From Clostridia bacterium (GTDB lineage: Bacteria > Bacillota_A > Clostridia > TANB77 > CAG-508), in NCBI GenBank assembly GCA_022791475.1, contig JAAVZD010000011.1:1-46598 (forward strand): a DNA stretch of 46,598 nucleotides. Direction: 5' to 3'. Of this stretch, positions 1-8,908 are shown piece after piece (position 1 is the first letter of the stretch; each line of letters opens with the position of its first letter). Made by a program: the position numbers and the translations under genes. Under the pieces are notes generated by a model. It worked only from the letters and a program-made list of their open reading frames with translations, searched no databases and was not told the origin of the DNA.

Positions 1-721
1 ACATCAAACAAGAAGATGGGATCCTAAAATGGCTGAATACATATTCCAAGCAAGAAATGGTATTCACATTATAGATCTACAAAAAACATCTAAAAAATTA
101 GACGAAGCATATAGCTTCATGAGAGAACAAGCAGAAGAAGGAAAAACATTCCTTTTCGTAGGAACAAAAAAACAAGCACAAGAGTGCATGAAAGAAGCTG
201 CTGAAAAAAGTGGTATGTACTACGTAAATCAAAGATGGTTAGGAGGAATGCTAACAAACTTTGAAACAATAAGAAAAAGAGTTGAAAGATTAAACGAATT
301 AGAAACAATGCAAGAAGATGGAACTTTTGATATATTACCTAAAAAAGAAGTAATATTACTTAAAAAAGAAATGGAAAAACTAGAAAAGAACTTAGGTGGA
401 ATTAAAGACATGACTGAAATTCCAGGAGTTATGTTTGTAGTAGACCCTAAAAAAGAAAGAATAGCAATATTAGAAGCTAGAAAATTGGGAATTCCAGTTG
501 TTGGTTTAATAGACACAAACTGTAACCCAGAAGATTTAGACTATGTAATACCTGGAAATGACGACGCAATACGTGCAGTAAAATTAATATCTGACGCAAT
601 GGCAAACGCTATCATAGAAGGTAGACAAGGTGAATCAATGGAAATGACAAGTGAAGAAGAACAAGTTGCAACAGAAGAACCAGAAAGCATAGAAGAAGTA
701 GTAGCAAACGAAGCTGAATAA
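1..721 (+). CDS. rpsB: 30S ribosomal protein S2, 5' end missing
   Basis: Ribosomal protein S2 of the small ribosomal subunit. The gene runs off the left edge: the in-frame codons before the first internal ATG (position 29) read [10 protein letters not shown], which is the conserved S2 segment following the usual GVHFG, so only about 15-20 N-terminal residues are missing. The body shows the S2 hallmarks [35 protein letters not shown] and [10 protein letters not shown]. The C-terminus is an acidic glutamate-rich tail typical of Firmicutes. It is followed by a strong terminator and then tsf, the usual rpsB-tsf order. No in-frame CGG codon was seen. Confidence 0.98.
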   Translation, partial: HQTRRWDPKMAEYIFQARNGIHIIDLQKTSKKLDEAYSFMREQAEEGKTFLFVGTKKQAQECMKEAAEKSGMYYVNQRWLGGMLTNFETIRKRVERLNELETMQEDGTFDILPKKEVILLKKEMEKLEKNLGGIKDMTEIPGVMFVVDPKKERIAILEARKLGIPVVGLIDTNCNPEDLDYVIPGNDDAIRAVKLISDAMANAIIEGRQGESMEMTSEEEQVATEEPESIEEVVANEAE

Positions 722-735
722 TAAATATAAAAAAC

Positions 736-773
736 AAAAAGGGTAGAGCCTTTATCTGCTCTACCCTTTTTTA
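736..773 (+). terminator. Rho-independent terminator after rpsB
   Basis: A perfect 9-bp stem, GGGTAGAGC (741-749) with GCTCTACCC (758-766), is flanked by an A-run before and a T-run after. It lies 20 bases past the rpsB stop codon. Confidence 0.92.
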
Positions 774-1000
774 GAAGTTAGAAGTTGGAAGCTGGAAGTT
801 GGAAGTTTGGAAAATATGTTGAAGAAATTGACTAGAATTCCATTTCTAAAATCTAATGCAAAATTACAACTGCTAACCTCTAAAAATAAAAAGTTAGGAA
901 TTGGACATGAAGTAAGGATGAATAAGGTAAAAAACAAAGGGAAATACCATAAATATCCAACTTCCAACCTCCAACTCCAACTTCTAATGAGGGAGGAATA
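774..1000 (+). repeat. Inverted-repeat element, TTAGAAGTTGG family, copy 1
   Basis: The rpsB-tsf gap starts with several tandem GAAGTTGGAA-like units and ends with their reverse complement (CCAACTTCCAACCTCCAAC), leaving a long palindromic element with a unique core. Related copies lie at 12571-12650 and 37552-37622, and half a copy overlaps the porC-porD junction at 15871-15897. The element supplies no clear ORF. The right end abuts the tsf ribosome-binding site, so it probably sits in the tsf leader. Confidence 0.8.
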
Positions 1001-1005
1001 AAGGA

Positions 1006-1890
1006 ATGATTACAGCAAATCAAGTAAAGGATTTAAGAGAAAGAACAGGTGCAGGAATGATGGACTGCAAAAAAGTTTTAACAGAAACTAATGGAGATGT
1101 AGAAAAAGCAATAGAATTATTACGTGAAAGAGGACTTTCAAAAGCAGCTAAAAAATCAGGAAGAATAGCAGCAGAAGGATTAGCAGCAGCATATGTTTCA
1201 GAAGATGGAAAAGTAGGAGCAGTAGTAGAAGTAAATGCTGAAACAGATTTCGTTGCAAAAAATGAAGAATTCAAGATGTTTGTTGCAGACGTATCAAAAC
1301 AAGTAGCTGAAAAAAATCCATCAACAGTAGAAGAATTATTAGCACAAGAGTCAATTGCTGAAGCAGGAAAAACAGTAAATGAAGTATTAACAAACAAAAT
1401 AGCAACAATAGGTGAAAATATGTCAATAAGAAGATTCGAAAGATTTGAATCAGCAGATGGAACAGTTGCAAAATACATCCACGGAGATGGAAAAATAGCT
1501 GTTTTAGTAGAAATGGAAAATGCTTCAGAAGAATTAGCAAAAGATATATGTATGCAAATAGCAGCAGCTAAACCAGAATACCTAAATAGAGAAGCTGTAC
1601 CACAAGAAAGAGTAGAAAAAGAAATGGAAATATTAAAAGCACAAGCTATGAATGAAGGAAAACCAGCAGAAATAGCAGAAAAAATGGTACAAGGAAGAAT
1701 AGGAAAATTCTACGGAGAAATATGCTTAATAGAGCAACCATTTGTAAAAAATCCAGATGAAAAAGTAGGGAAAATGGTAGAAGGTAAAGGTGCTAAAATA
1801 GTAAGATTTGCAAGAATTGAAAAAGGTGAAGGATTAGAGAAAAAAGAAGAAAACTTTGCTGAAGAAGTTGCAAAACAAATAAATGGATAA
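1006..1890 (+). CDS. tsf: Elongation factor Ts
   Basis: Guanine-nucleotide exchange factor that regenerates EF-Tu-GTP during translation elongation. The N-terminal UBA-like domain has VKDLRERTGAGMMDCKK and the following ALxExxGD-type segment. The core contains the conserved VEVNAETDFVAKNEEF, and the C-terminal part has CLIEQPFVKNP. At 294 residues it is normal for a long-type EF-Ts. The start is fixed by a GGGAGGAATAAAGG ribosome-binding region directly upstream. It belongs with rpsB but is separated from it by a terminator and a repeat element, so it may be transcribed from its own promoter inside or next to the repeat. Confidence 0.98.
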   Translation: MITANQVKDLRERTGAGMMDCKKVLTETNGDVEKAIELLRERGLSKAAKKSGRIAAEGLAAAYVSEDGKVGAVVEVNAETDFVAKNEEFKMFVADVSKQVAEKNPSTVEELLAQESIAEAGKTVNEVLTNKIATIGENMSIRRFERFESADGTVAKYIHGDGKIAVLVEMENASEELAKDICMQIAAAKPEYLNREAVPQERVEKEMEILKAQAMNEGKPAEIAEKMVQGRIGKFYGEICLIEQPFVKNPDEKVGKMVEGKGAKIVRFARIEKGEGLEKKEENFAEEVAKQING

Positions 1891-1893
1891 TAA

Positions 1894-1934
1894 CAAATGA
1901 GATTTTTGGGGGCAACCCAAAAATCTCATTTTTC
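1894..1934 (+). terminator. Terminator after tsf
   Basis: A long perfect stem, AAATGAGATTTTTGGG with CCCAAAAATCTCATTT around a GGCAA loop, is followed by further T residues just after the tsf stop. Confidence 0.92.
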
Positions 1935-1950
1935 ATAAAATGCAAAAACG

Positions 1951-1979
1951 TTGACAAAATAAGCTAAAAAATGTAGAAT
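1951..1979 (+). promoter_or_regulatory. Sigma-A-type promoter for udg
   Basis: TTGACA (1951-1956), a 17-bp spacer and TAGAAT (1974-1979) lie just upstream of the glycosylase gene. Confidence 0.75.
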
Positions 1980-2005
1980 ATTATAAAAATATGTAGGAGA
2001 AAAAC

Positions 2006-2554
2006 ATGTACGATAATTGGGAAGAACTAGAACAAAGTATTATAAATTGTAAAGAATGTAAGTTATGTCAAAATAGAACTAATATAGTATTTGGAACTGG
2101 AAATAAAAATGCCGAAGTAATGTTTATAGGTGAAGGCCCTGGAGCAGACGAAGATAGAGAAGCAGAGCCTTTTGTAGGAAAAGCTGGTAAGCTTATGAAT
2201 GAGGCATTTAAAGGTTTAGGAATAAATAGGGAAGAAGTATATATTGCAAATATAGTAAAATGTAGACCACCTTCAAATAGAGTACCAGAAGAAGATGAAG
2301 CAAAAGCATGCTTAAATTACTTACGAAACCAAGTAATACTAGTTAAGCCTAAAATAATAGTATTATTAGGAAGTACAGCTTTAAAAAATATACTAGGAAA
2401 AGAATATGGAATAACGTTAGCAAGGGGAAAATGGATAGAAAAAAAAGGAATAATGTACATGCCAACCTGGCATCCAGCAGCACTTTTAAGAGATGAAAAT
2501 AAAAAAATAGAATTTTGGAATGACCTAAAAGAAGTAGTAAATAAACTAAAATAA
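2006..2554 (+). CDS. Uracil-DNA glycosylase, family 4 (iron-sulfur type)
   Basis: Removes uracil from DNA as the first step of base excision repair. The 182-residue length fits family 4. N-terminal cysteines C15, C18 and C21 (CKECKLC) and the downstream KCRPPSNR and KACLNYL cysteines are candidate 4Fe-4S ligands. The catalytic-region motif is GEGPGADEDREAEPFVGKAG, the C-terminal DNA-binding loop is MPTWHPAALLR, and a PKIIVLLGSTA strand precedes it. The start follows GTAGGAGAAAAAC. It has its own promoter and terminator and appears monocistronic. Confidence 0.95.
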   Translation: MYDNWEELEQSIINCKECKLCQNRTNIVFGTGNKNAEVMFIGEGPGADEDREAEPFVGKAGKLMNEAFKGLGINREEVYIANIVKCRPPSNRVPEEDEAKACLNYLRNQVILVKPKIIVLLGSTALKNILGKEYGITLARGKWIEKKGIMYMPTWHPAALLRDENKKIEFWNDLKEVVNKLK

Positions 2555-2590
2555 TATGAAAATAATGTTATTTTAATTTAAATATGTAGA

Positions 2591-2613
2591 GGCACGGGGT
2601 ACCGTGCCTTTTG
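2591..2613 (+). terminator. Palindromic terminator, GGCACGG/CCGTGCC repeat
   Basis: The palindrome GGCACGGGGTACCGTGCC (2591-2608) is followed by TTTTG and lies between the convergent udg and DUF4364 genes. Almost the same palindrome ends the histidine kinase gene (10449-10470), and a related 12-mer occurs inside mfd and ylbJ, so this is a dispersed repeat used here as a terminator. Confidence 0.8.
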
Positions 2614-3150
2614 TTATTTTTTCTTAGTTAAAACAGTCAATATTTCTGGATAAATACTATCAGCATTATTATTCCAATTGTCTACAATATCTTTTGCTTT
2701 TTCTCTTGAACCAGCGAATGTTTTAACTTCAAAAATAGTATCATTATTATCAATTATTTTACATGTAACAATATAATTATTTTCACTTCTAGGAATATAT
2801 TCAGCAATTACAGAATGTTTATCTTCAAAAGATACTAATTCATCCTTAAAATTGCTATCAACCCTTAACTTTATAATGCCAGGAATAATATCCTGAGTAA
2901 GAGTTAAAGTTTCTCTACCAAAGTCAGTTATTTCATATAAAGTAGAAGTATCTTTACTATAACTTACAATATATTTATTCTCTATTAAATCTAATAAAAA
3001 TTGTTGGAAATAGAAATAGTTCATATCCGTTACTGCAAGTACCAAATTTAAAAGAGAATCATTTGAAATTGATTTTCCTACTTTATTTAATATATATAAA
3101 ATTAATACTTTATTTTCTGCTAAAGTTTCATTGTCTGATGAAAGTTTCAT
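2614..3150 (-). CDS. DUF4364 family winged-helix protein
   Basis: A 178-residue protein of the DUF4364 family found across Clostridia; its molecular role is not established. The N-terminal half (about residues 10-90) has the look of a winged-helix domain: LAENKVLILYILNKVG, then MNYFYFQQFLLDLIENKYI and YEITDFGRETL, which is the wing. The C-terminal half is a mixed alpha/beta region with no motif I recognise. It is likely cytoplasmic and possibly a regulator. It is convergent with udg and divergent from the J-domain gene. Family assignment rests on the N-terminal pattern and length. Confidence 0.8.
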   Translation of the reverse strand: MKLSSDNETLAENKVLILYILNKVGKSISNDSLLNLVLAVTDMNYFYFQQFLLDLIENKYIVSYSKDTSTLYEITDFGRETLTLTQDIIPGIIKLRVDSNFKDELVSFEDKHSVIAEYIPRSENNYIVTCKIIDNNDTIFEVKTFAGSREKAKDIVDNWNNNADSIYPEILTVLTKKK

Positions 3151-3267
3151 TTTTAATCACTCCATATGCCAATTTTCAAGTATTATAACACATTTTCAAG
3201 AAAAATACTATCCCTTTTTATATATTAATGCTATAATTATATAAGAATTATAAAATAAGGAGAATGT

Positions 3268-3927
3268 ATGAAAGATTACTATGAAATATTAGAAGTTAGC
3301 AAAAATGCTTCTGAAGAAATTATAGAAAAGGCATATAAAGTATTGGTTAAAAAATATCATCCAGATTTGCAAGAAGAACAATATAAAAAGCAAGCAGAAG
3401 AAAAGATGAAACTTATAAATGAAGCCTATGAAAATTTATCTGATGTTGATAAAAGAAAAGAATATGATATAGAATTAGAAAATGAAGAAAAAAGAAAAAT
3501 TCAAGAGCAACAAATTGAAAATTATAATAAAGAAAACGTATATGAAGAGCAATACAACGAAAATGAAGAGGAATATTCTGAACCTTTAACAAAAAAACAA
3601 ATAAAAGAACAAATAAAACAAGAACGAAAAGCACAAAGAGAATATAGAGAAGAACAAGAGAAACAATATGCAAGGTATATGAGAAGTTTAGGATACAAAG
3701 TAAAAGAAAGGTGGACATTAAAAAGATTTGTAAGATTATTAAAAGCAATAATAGTAATAATAATATTCTTGCTAATAATATGGATATTTCCACCAACTCA
3801 TAAATTATTAGTAGAAGCATATGAACAAAATAGTATAATAAGAGCAATGGTAGAAATATTTAAAAATATATTTATAGGAATCGGAAATGCAATAGATTCA
3901 GTAGTTAAAGAAATATTTAATAAATAA
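3268..3927 (+). CDS. J-domain protein with C-terminal membrane segment
   Basis: A DnaJ-like co-chaperone expected to stimulate a DnaK-type ATPase at the membrane. Residues 1-68 form a J domain: [21 protein letters not shown], the HPD motif in KKYHPDL, and [18 protein letters not shown]. Residues 70-140 are highly charged and probably coiled-coil. A hydrophobic helix (about residues 156-172, [18 protein letters not shown]) is a membrane anchor. Zinc-finger and substrate-binding domains of true DnaJ are absent, so this is a type III J protein. The start follows AAGGAGAATGT. Client and location beyond the membrane are unknown. Confidence 0.88.
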   Translation: MKDYYEILEVSKNASEEIIEKAYKVLVKKYHPDLQEEQYKKQAEEKMKLINEAYENLSDVDKRKEYDIELENEEKRKIQEQQIENYNKENVYEEQYNENEEEYSEPLTKKQIKEQIKQERKAQREYREEQEKQYARYMRSLGYKVKERWTLKRFVRLLKAIIVIIIFLLIIWIFPPTHKLLVEAYEQNSIIRAMVEIFKNIFIGIGNAIDSVVKEIFNK

Positions 3928-3936
3928 TTTAACAAC

Positions 3937-3980
3937 AAAGTGGCTTCGACACGCGGGCAATTGATAATCGCCCCTACAAC
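3937..3980 (-). repeat. REP-like palindrome, GTAGGGGCG family
   Basis: Read on the minus strand this is TGTAGGGGCGATTATCAATTGCCCGCG followed by a GCCACTTT end. It is one of about a dozen copies in the window (for example 7843, 8758, 20174, 26385, 26764). The core is a small hairpin, GCGATT-AATCGC or variants of it. Confidence 0.8.
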
Positions 3981-4007
3981 TTTAAATAGCAAGTTTACTA
4001 TATTATA

Positions 4008-4041
4008 AAAAAGAAATCAGAAATTACTGATTTCTTTTTTA
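4008..4041. terminator. Bidirectional terminator between J-domain gene and 62-aa ORF
   Basis: The stem AAAGAAATCAG with CTGATTTCTTT is flanked by A and T runs and lies between convergent genes; it overlaps the last codon of the minus-strand ORF. Confidence 0.8.
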
Positions 4042-4227
4042 ATGTGCGACTACGACAAAAGAATTTAAATAAATTTTTTCAATTACTTTAATTAAAGGAA
4101 CTCCTTTTTCATATAAAATACCATCAAAATGATCTTTTTCTTCTGAAGAAGCAAATTGCAATACATATGCTTTCCCTTTCTTATTTAAGAACGTATAAGC
4201 TTCATGCATTTTTTGTTTTTCTACCAT
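4039..4227 (-). CDS. Small hypothetical protein, 62 aa
   Basis: I do not recognise this family. It encodes 62 residues with lysines concentrated in the N-terminal half, the segments EAYTFLNKKGKAYVLQF and VPLIKVIEKIYLNSFVVVAH, no membrane segment and no cysteines. The coding call rests on a strong ribosome-binding site (AAAGGAGGG) correctly spaced before the ATG at 4227 and a terminator at its 3' end. Codon use matches the surrounding genes. It is convergent with the J-domain gene. Confidence 0.6.
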   Translation of the reverse strand: MVEKQKMHEAYTFLNKKGKAYVLQFASSEEKDHFDGILYEKGVPLIKVIEKIYLNSFVVVAH

Positions 4228-4428
4228 AGGTCATCCCTCCTTTGCGCAATACAATGAATTATACATTAATTTCCAAAAATTGTAAATAAAAATATTTAGA
4301 CAAAAAACGACAAATTTAGAGTAATACAGATATATAAAGACATAAACAATTAATATAGTATAAAAAGGTATATCGAATATTGTAATAATATGCAATTTGT
4401 GGTAGAATTGTTTTTGAGGGGTGAGTAT

Positions 4429-5088
4429 ATGAGAATTAGATTTAAACCATGGGCTAGACCAGAATTAGAAGCAAGTAAATTTTATATAGACAATCCACAA
4501 GATTATAAAGGAAAGTGGAAAACATTATATCAAAACAAAAATCCATTTCATATAGAACTAGGATGTGGAAAAGGAAGCTTTATATCACAATTAGCAGTTA
4601 ATAATGAAAATATAAATTATTTAGCAATAGACTTAGTAGATGCAATGTTAGGTTTAGCCAAAAGAAATATTGAAAGCATATATAATGAAAGCCATCAAGA
4701 AATAGATAATGTGTATTTAATAAGGCATGATATTGAAAGAATATTATTAATATTAGATAAAAAAGACAAAGTAGAAAGAATATATATAAATTTTTGCAAT
4801 CCATGGCCACGAGGAAAACATCATAAAAAGAGGTTAACTCACACAAGACAACTAGAAAAATATAAAGAAATATTAGTAAAAAATGGTGAGATATACTTTA
4901 AAACAGATGATGATGGATTATTTAACGACAGTTTAATATACTTTAAAGAAGCAGGTTTTGAAATTGTAAAAACAACATTCGACTTAGAAAATGAAGAAAA
5001 TTTCTGGGAAAATATTGAAACAGAACACGAGAAAATGTTTAAAGAACAAGGAATAAAAATAAAAGCATTAATTGCGAAAAAGAAATAG
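4429..5088 (+). CDS. trmB: tRNA (guanine-N7-)-methyltransferase TrmB
   Basis: S-adenosylmethionine-dependent enzyme that makes m7G46 in the tRNA variable loop. The N-terminus MRIRFKPWARPEL matches Firmicutes TrmB, as do the SAM-binding HIELGCGKGSFI, the region around YINFCNPWPRGKHHKKRL (usually NFSDPWPK, so D is replaced by N here), HFKTD-like YFKTDDDGLF, and the C-terminal TEHEKMF. I place the start at 4429, not the upstream ATG at 4390, because GAGGGGTGAG sits at proper spacing and homologues start with MR-R-KPWA. Length is then 219 residues, normal for the family. Confidence 0.95.
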   Translation: MRIRFKPWARPELEASKFYIDNPQDYKGKWKTLYQNKNPFHIELGCGKGSFISQLAVNNENINYLAIDLVDAMLGLAKRNIESIYNESHQEIDNVYLIRHDIERILLILDKKDKVERIYINFCNPWPRGKHHKKRLTHTRQLEKYKEILVKNGEIYFKTDDDGLFNDSLIYFKEAGFEIVKTTFDLENEENFWENIETEHEKMFKEQGIKIKALIAKKK

Positions 5089-5181
5089 AAAAATCATCGA
5101 AATATAATAATAACATTCACAAAAAAACAAAAATAACATAATATATAATATAAACAATATATATTGTTTTTTATATAGATT

Positions 5182-5223
5182 AAATGGAGAAAAAGCCAAT
5201 TAAAAGACTTTTTCTCCATTTTT
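5182..5223 (+). terminator. Terminator after trmB
   Basis: The stem AAATGGAGAAAAAG with CTTTTTCTCCATTT is followed by T residues, about 95 bases after the trmB stop. Confidence 0.85.
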
Positions 5224-5225
5224 GC

Positions 5226-5282
5226 CTGTCTCAATTAGGGACAGTCCCCAATTGAGACAAATGGGTCAATTGGGGACGGGGT
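5226..5282. repeat. GGGACAGTCCC/CAATTGGGGACGG palindromic repeat
   Basis: An inverted pair TCAATTAGGGACAGTCCCC and TCAATTGGGGACGGGG is separated by a short AATTGAGACA palindrome. Related copies occur at 21450-21506, 11691-11766, 16546-16670 and 37034-37130. Similar GGGAC(G/A)-type repeats are widespread in Clostridia. No RAYT-type transposase is visible in this window. Confidence 0.8.
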
Positions 5283-5287
5283 TATAT

Positions 5288-5611
5288 CTACTTATTTGCA
5301 ATAACTTTAGCTACTTCATAAATTAATTTTTGTTGTTCAGAAGAGCAAGTAGATAATAGTTTTGCAAATTCAGCATTTAAATATGAATTAGATTCATCTG
5401 ATGAACCATTTAAAATTTCACCTTCAGTTAAGTCTAAAATCTTACAAATTTGGCTTAATCTTTTTATATTAACTTGAGAATTACCTCTTTCGATTCTACT
5501 TAAAAATGCTATAGAAACCCCAATTTGTTCAGCAAGACTTTCTTGTGTCATATTTTTTTCTTTTCTTGCTTTTTTTATTCTTTCACCAATAATAGAATAA
5601 TCTACTGCCAT
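5288..5611 (-). CDS. XRE-family transcriptional regulator
   Basis: A 107-residue DNA-binding protein with an N-terminal helix-turn-helix of the Cro/C1 type (residues 7-62): IGERIKKARKEKNMTQESLAEQIGVSIAFLSRIERGNSQVNIKRLSQICKIL is the family pattern, split here by description only. The C-terminal third is short and charged (LNAEFAKLLSTCSSEQQKLIYEVAKVI), perhaps a dimerisation helix, similar in size to SinR- or SlrR-like regulators. It is divergent from metG with about 220 bp between them, so it may control itself or metG. Target genes cannot be told from the sequence. Confidence 0.9.
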   Translation of the reverse strand: MAVDYSIIGERIKKARKEKNMTQESLAEQIGVSIAFLSRIERGNSQVNIKRLSQICKILDLTEGEILNGSSDESNSYLNAEFAKLLSTCSSEQQKLIYEVAKVIANK

Positions 5612-5831
5612 ATAAAAGCCTCCATTTCAATTTAATCTTAAAGAAAATATAGCATCATATAGTTAAAAAAATAAACAAATACATAAAATGAGAATTAAAA
5701 TGTAAATAATATGCAAATTATATATTAATGCATATTACATATCTTGCTTTTTATATAAAAAAACATTGAATTTTCTGCTTAAATATGATAGAATTCTTAA
5801 ATATAAAGAAGAGAGAAAAAAGGAATGATGA

Positions 5832-7421
<1,590 letters not shown>

Positions 7422-7448
7422 AATATATTAATATAAGAGAAGATAATT

Positions 7449-7497
7449 TGTAGGGGGGCGCCACCTTCGCCGACCCGCATATCTAAACCACTTTTCT
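7449..7497 (+). repeat. REP-like palindrome, GTAGGGGCG family
   Basis: TGTAGGGGGGCGCCACCTTCGCCGACCCGC followed by AAACCACTTTT matches the layout of the other copies of this family. It lies just past metG. Confidence 0.75.
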
Positions 7498-7549
7498 TGT
7501 ATATAAGAAATAATATAAGAACTAATAAAGAAGTAAAGAGGAAAAAGTT

Positions 7550-7720
7550 ATGTCTGATATAAAACATTTAGAATATTGTGTGAAACTAGGAAATACATGT
7601 GTGCAAAACAAGTTAGAACAACTAGAACAAGGTATATATGTAGAAAATGAAAGAAACTACGAAGCTCAAAATTATAATGAGCTTAGTTTCAGAGAGCGAT
7701 TACGAAATTGGAATTCATAA
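7550..7720 (+). CDS. Small hypothetical protein, 56 aa
   Basis: A short ORF, unrecognised, encoding a polar 56-residue protein (MSDIKHLEYCVKLGNTC..., ending RERLRNWNS). It has a good ribosome-binding site (AAAGAGGAAAAAGTT before ATG 7550) and a terminator 80 bases downstream, which together support coding. It has two cysteines, no hydrophobic segment, and many Asn, Glu and Gln residues. It lies alone between metG and the two-component system, among repeats. Confidence 0.5.
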   Translation: MSDIKHLEYCVKLGNTCVQNKLEQLEQGIYVENERNYEAQNYNELSFRERLRNWNS

Positions 7721-7797
7721 ATTAAAGTATTAAAGAAAATATTAGACAAAATATACAAAAATTTCACAAAAAATACATAAATAATATATATAATAAA

Positions 7798-7834
7798 ATG
7801 CACTAAAGAAGTTAACTACTTTAGTGCTATTTTA
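7798..7834 (+). terminator. Terminator downstream of the 56-aa ORF
   Basis: The stem GCACTAAAG (7800-7808) with CTTTAGTGC (7819-7827) is followed by ATTTTAAATT. Confidence 0.7.
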
Positions 7835-7842
7835 AATTAAGA

Positions 7843-7950
7843 TGTAGGGGCGATTAGCAATCGCCCGCCACTTCTATGGAATAGCTTTAAAATAATAATT
7901 ATTTTAGGGGAGCCTATGTAGAGCCGTCGATTAATAATCGCCCCTACATT
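7843..7950. repeat. Pair of REP-like palindromes in opposite orientation
   Basis: TGTAGGGGCGATTAGCAATCGCCCGCC at the left end faces its reverse complement (CGATTAATAATCGCCCCTACA) at the right end, with about 50 AT-rich bases between. This two-headed arrangement resembles a BIME. It lies in the 330-bp gap before the response regulator, which otherwise holds nothing I can assign. Confidence 0.8.
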
Positions 7951-8051
7951 TTAGAAAAATGTATCATAATAATTTTAAATTTTAGGGTTGTCTCCAATTT
8001 TGGTGACTAGTAGGGATAGAAAACTTTTCTTAAAAAGGAGAAAAAATAAAT

Positions 8052-8729
8052 ATGAGAGATATAACAGTATTAATTGTAGATGATGAATCAAGAATGAGAA
8101 AGTTAGTAAAAGATTTCTTAACACAAAAAGGATATTTGGCATTAGAAGCAGCAGATGGGGAAGAAGCGTTAACAATATTTGAAGAAAATAAAAATAAAAT
8201 ATCCATCATCTTATTAGATGTAATGATGCCAAAATTAGATGGTTGGTCAGTGCTTCGCCAAATTAGGCAAAACTCTAACGTACCTGTAATAATGCTTACA
8301 GCAAGGGGAGAAGAACAAGATGAATTATTTGGTTTTGAACTTGGAGTAGATGAATATATTTCAAAACCATTTAGCCCTAAAATATTAGTAGCAAGGGTAG
8401 AAGCGGTACTAAAAAGAACAATAAAAGAAGAAAATGAAAATATAAATTTTGGTGGAATTGAAATAGATACCCAAGGAAGAACAGTAAAAGTAGATGGAAA
8501 AGAAATAGAACTAAGTTTAAGAGAGTATGAACTCTTAAAATACTTATTAGACAATAAAGGAATAGCACTATCAAGAGATAAAATACTAAATAATGTATGG
8601 AACTATGACTACTATGGAGATTCAAGAACCATAGACAGCCACATAAAAAAAGTAAGACACAAACTAGGAAAAAAAGGAAAATACATAGAAACCGTAAGAG
8701 GAATAGGCTACAAATTTGAAATAAAGTAA
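8052..8729 (+). CDS. OmpR/PhoB-family response regulator
   Basis: The DNA-binding half of a two-component system. Residues 1-118 are a receiver domain: acidic pair in VDDESRM, the phospho-acceptor aspartate in LLDVMMPKLDGW (about D56), T87 in MLTARGE and K109 in YISKPFSP. Residues 130-225 are a winged-helix DNA-binding domain ending RTIDSHIKKVRHKLGKKGKYIETVRGIGYKFE. The start follows AAAAAGGAGAAAAAATAAAT. The cognate kinase gene follows about 180 bp downstream, separated by two repeat elements. Signal and regulon are unknown. Confidence 0.95.
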   Translation: MRDITVLIVDDESRMRKLVKDFLTQKGYLALEAADGEEALTIFEENKNKISIILLDVMMPKLDGWSVLRQIRQNSNVPVIMLTARGEEQDELFGFELGVDEYISKPFSPKILVARVEAVLKRTIKEENENINFGGIEIDTQGRTVKVDGKEIELSLREYELLKYLLDNKGIALSRDKILNNVWNYDYYGDSRTIDSHIKKVRHKLGKKGKYIETVRGIGYKFEIK

Positions 8730-8757
8730 TATTTAAATATATTAGGTAAAATAATTT

Positions 8758-8882
8758 AAAATGTAGGGGCGCCGTTTGTGGGAATACCTCTTTGGAAAAG
8801 ACACCACTGTGCACTCTTCGTGTAATAAATATTATAAAAAATGTAGGGGTAATTAGTAATCGCCCGCCCTTCGAAGGAATTA
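8758..8882 (+). repeat. Two tandem REP-like elements between regulator and kinase
   Basis: Two direct copies begin TGTAGGGGCGCCG (8762) and TGTAGGGGTAATTAGTAATCG (about 8842). A spurious N-terminal extension of the kinase ORF (8792-8908) runs through them, which is why a downstream start was chosen for that gene. Confidence 0.75.
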
Positions 8883-8908
8883 CCATAAAAAGAAAAAGGA
8901 AGAAAAAA

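Noticed and set aside
807..1001. 64-aa ORF between rpsB and tsf
   Set aside because: It is formed by the arms of the TTAGAAGTTGG repeat and has no ribosome-binding site of its own.
8792..8908. N-terminal extension of the histidine kinase
   Set aside because: It reads through two REP-like elements; the ATG at 8909 has a ribosome-binding site and begins a normal first membrane segment.
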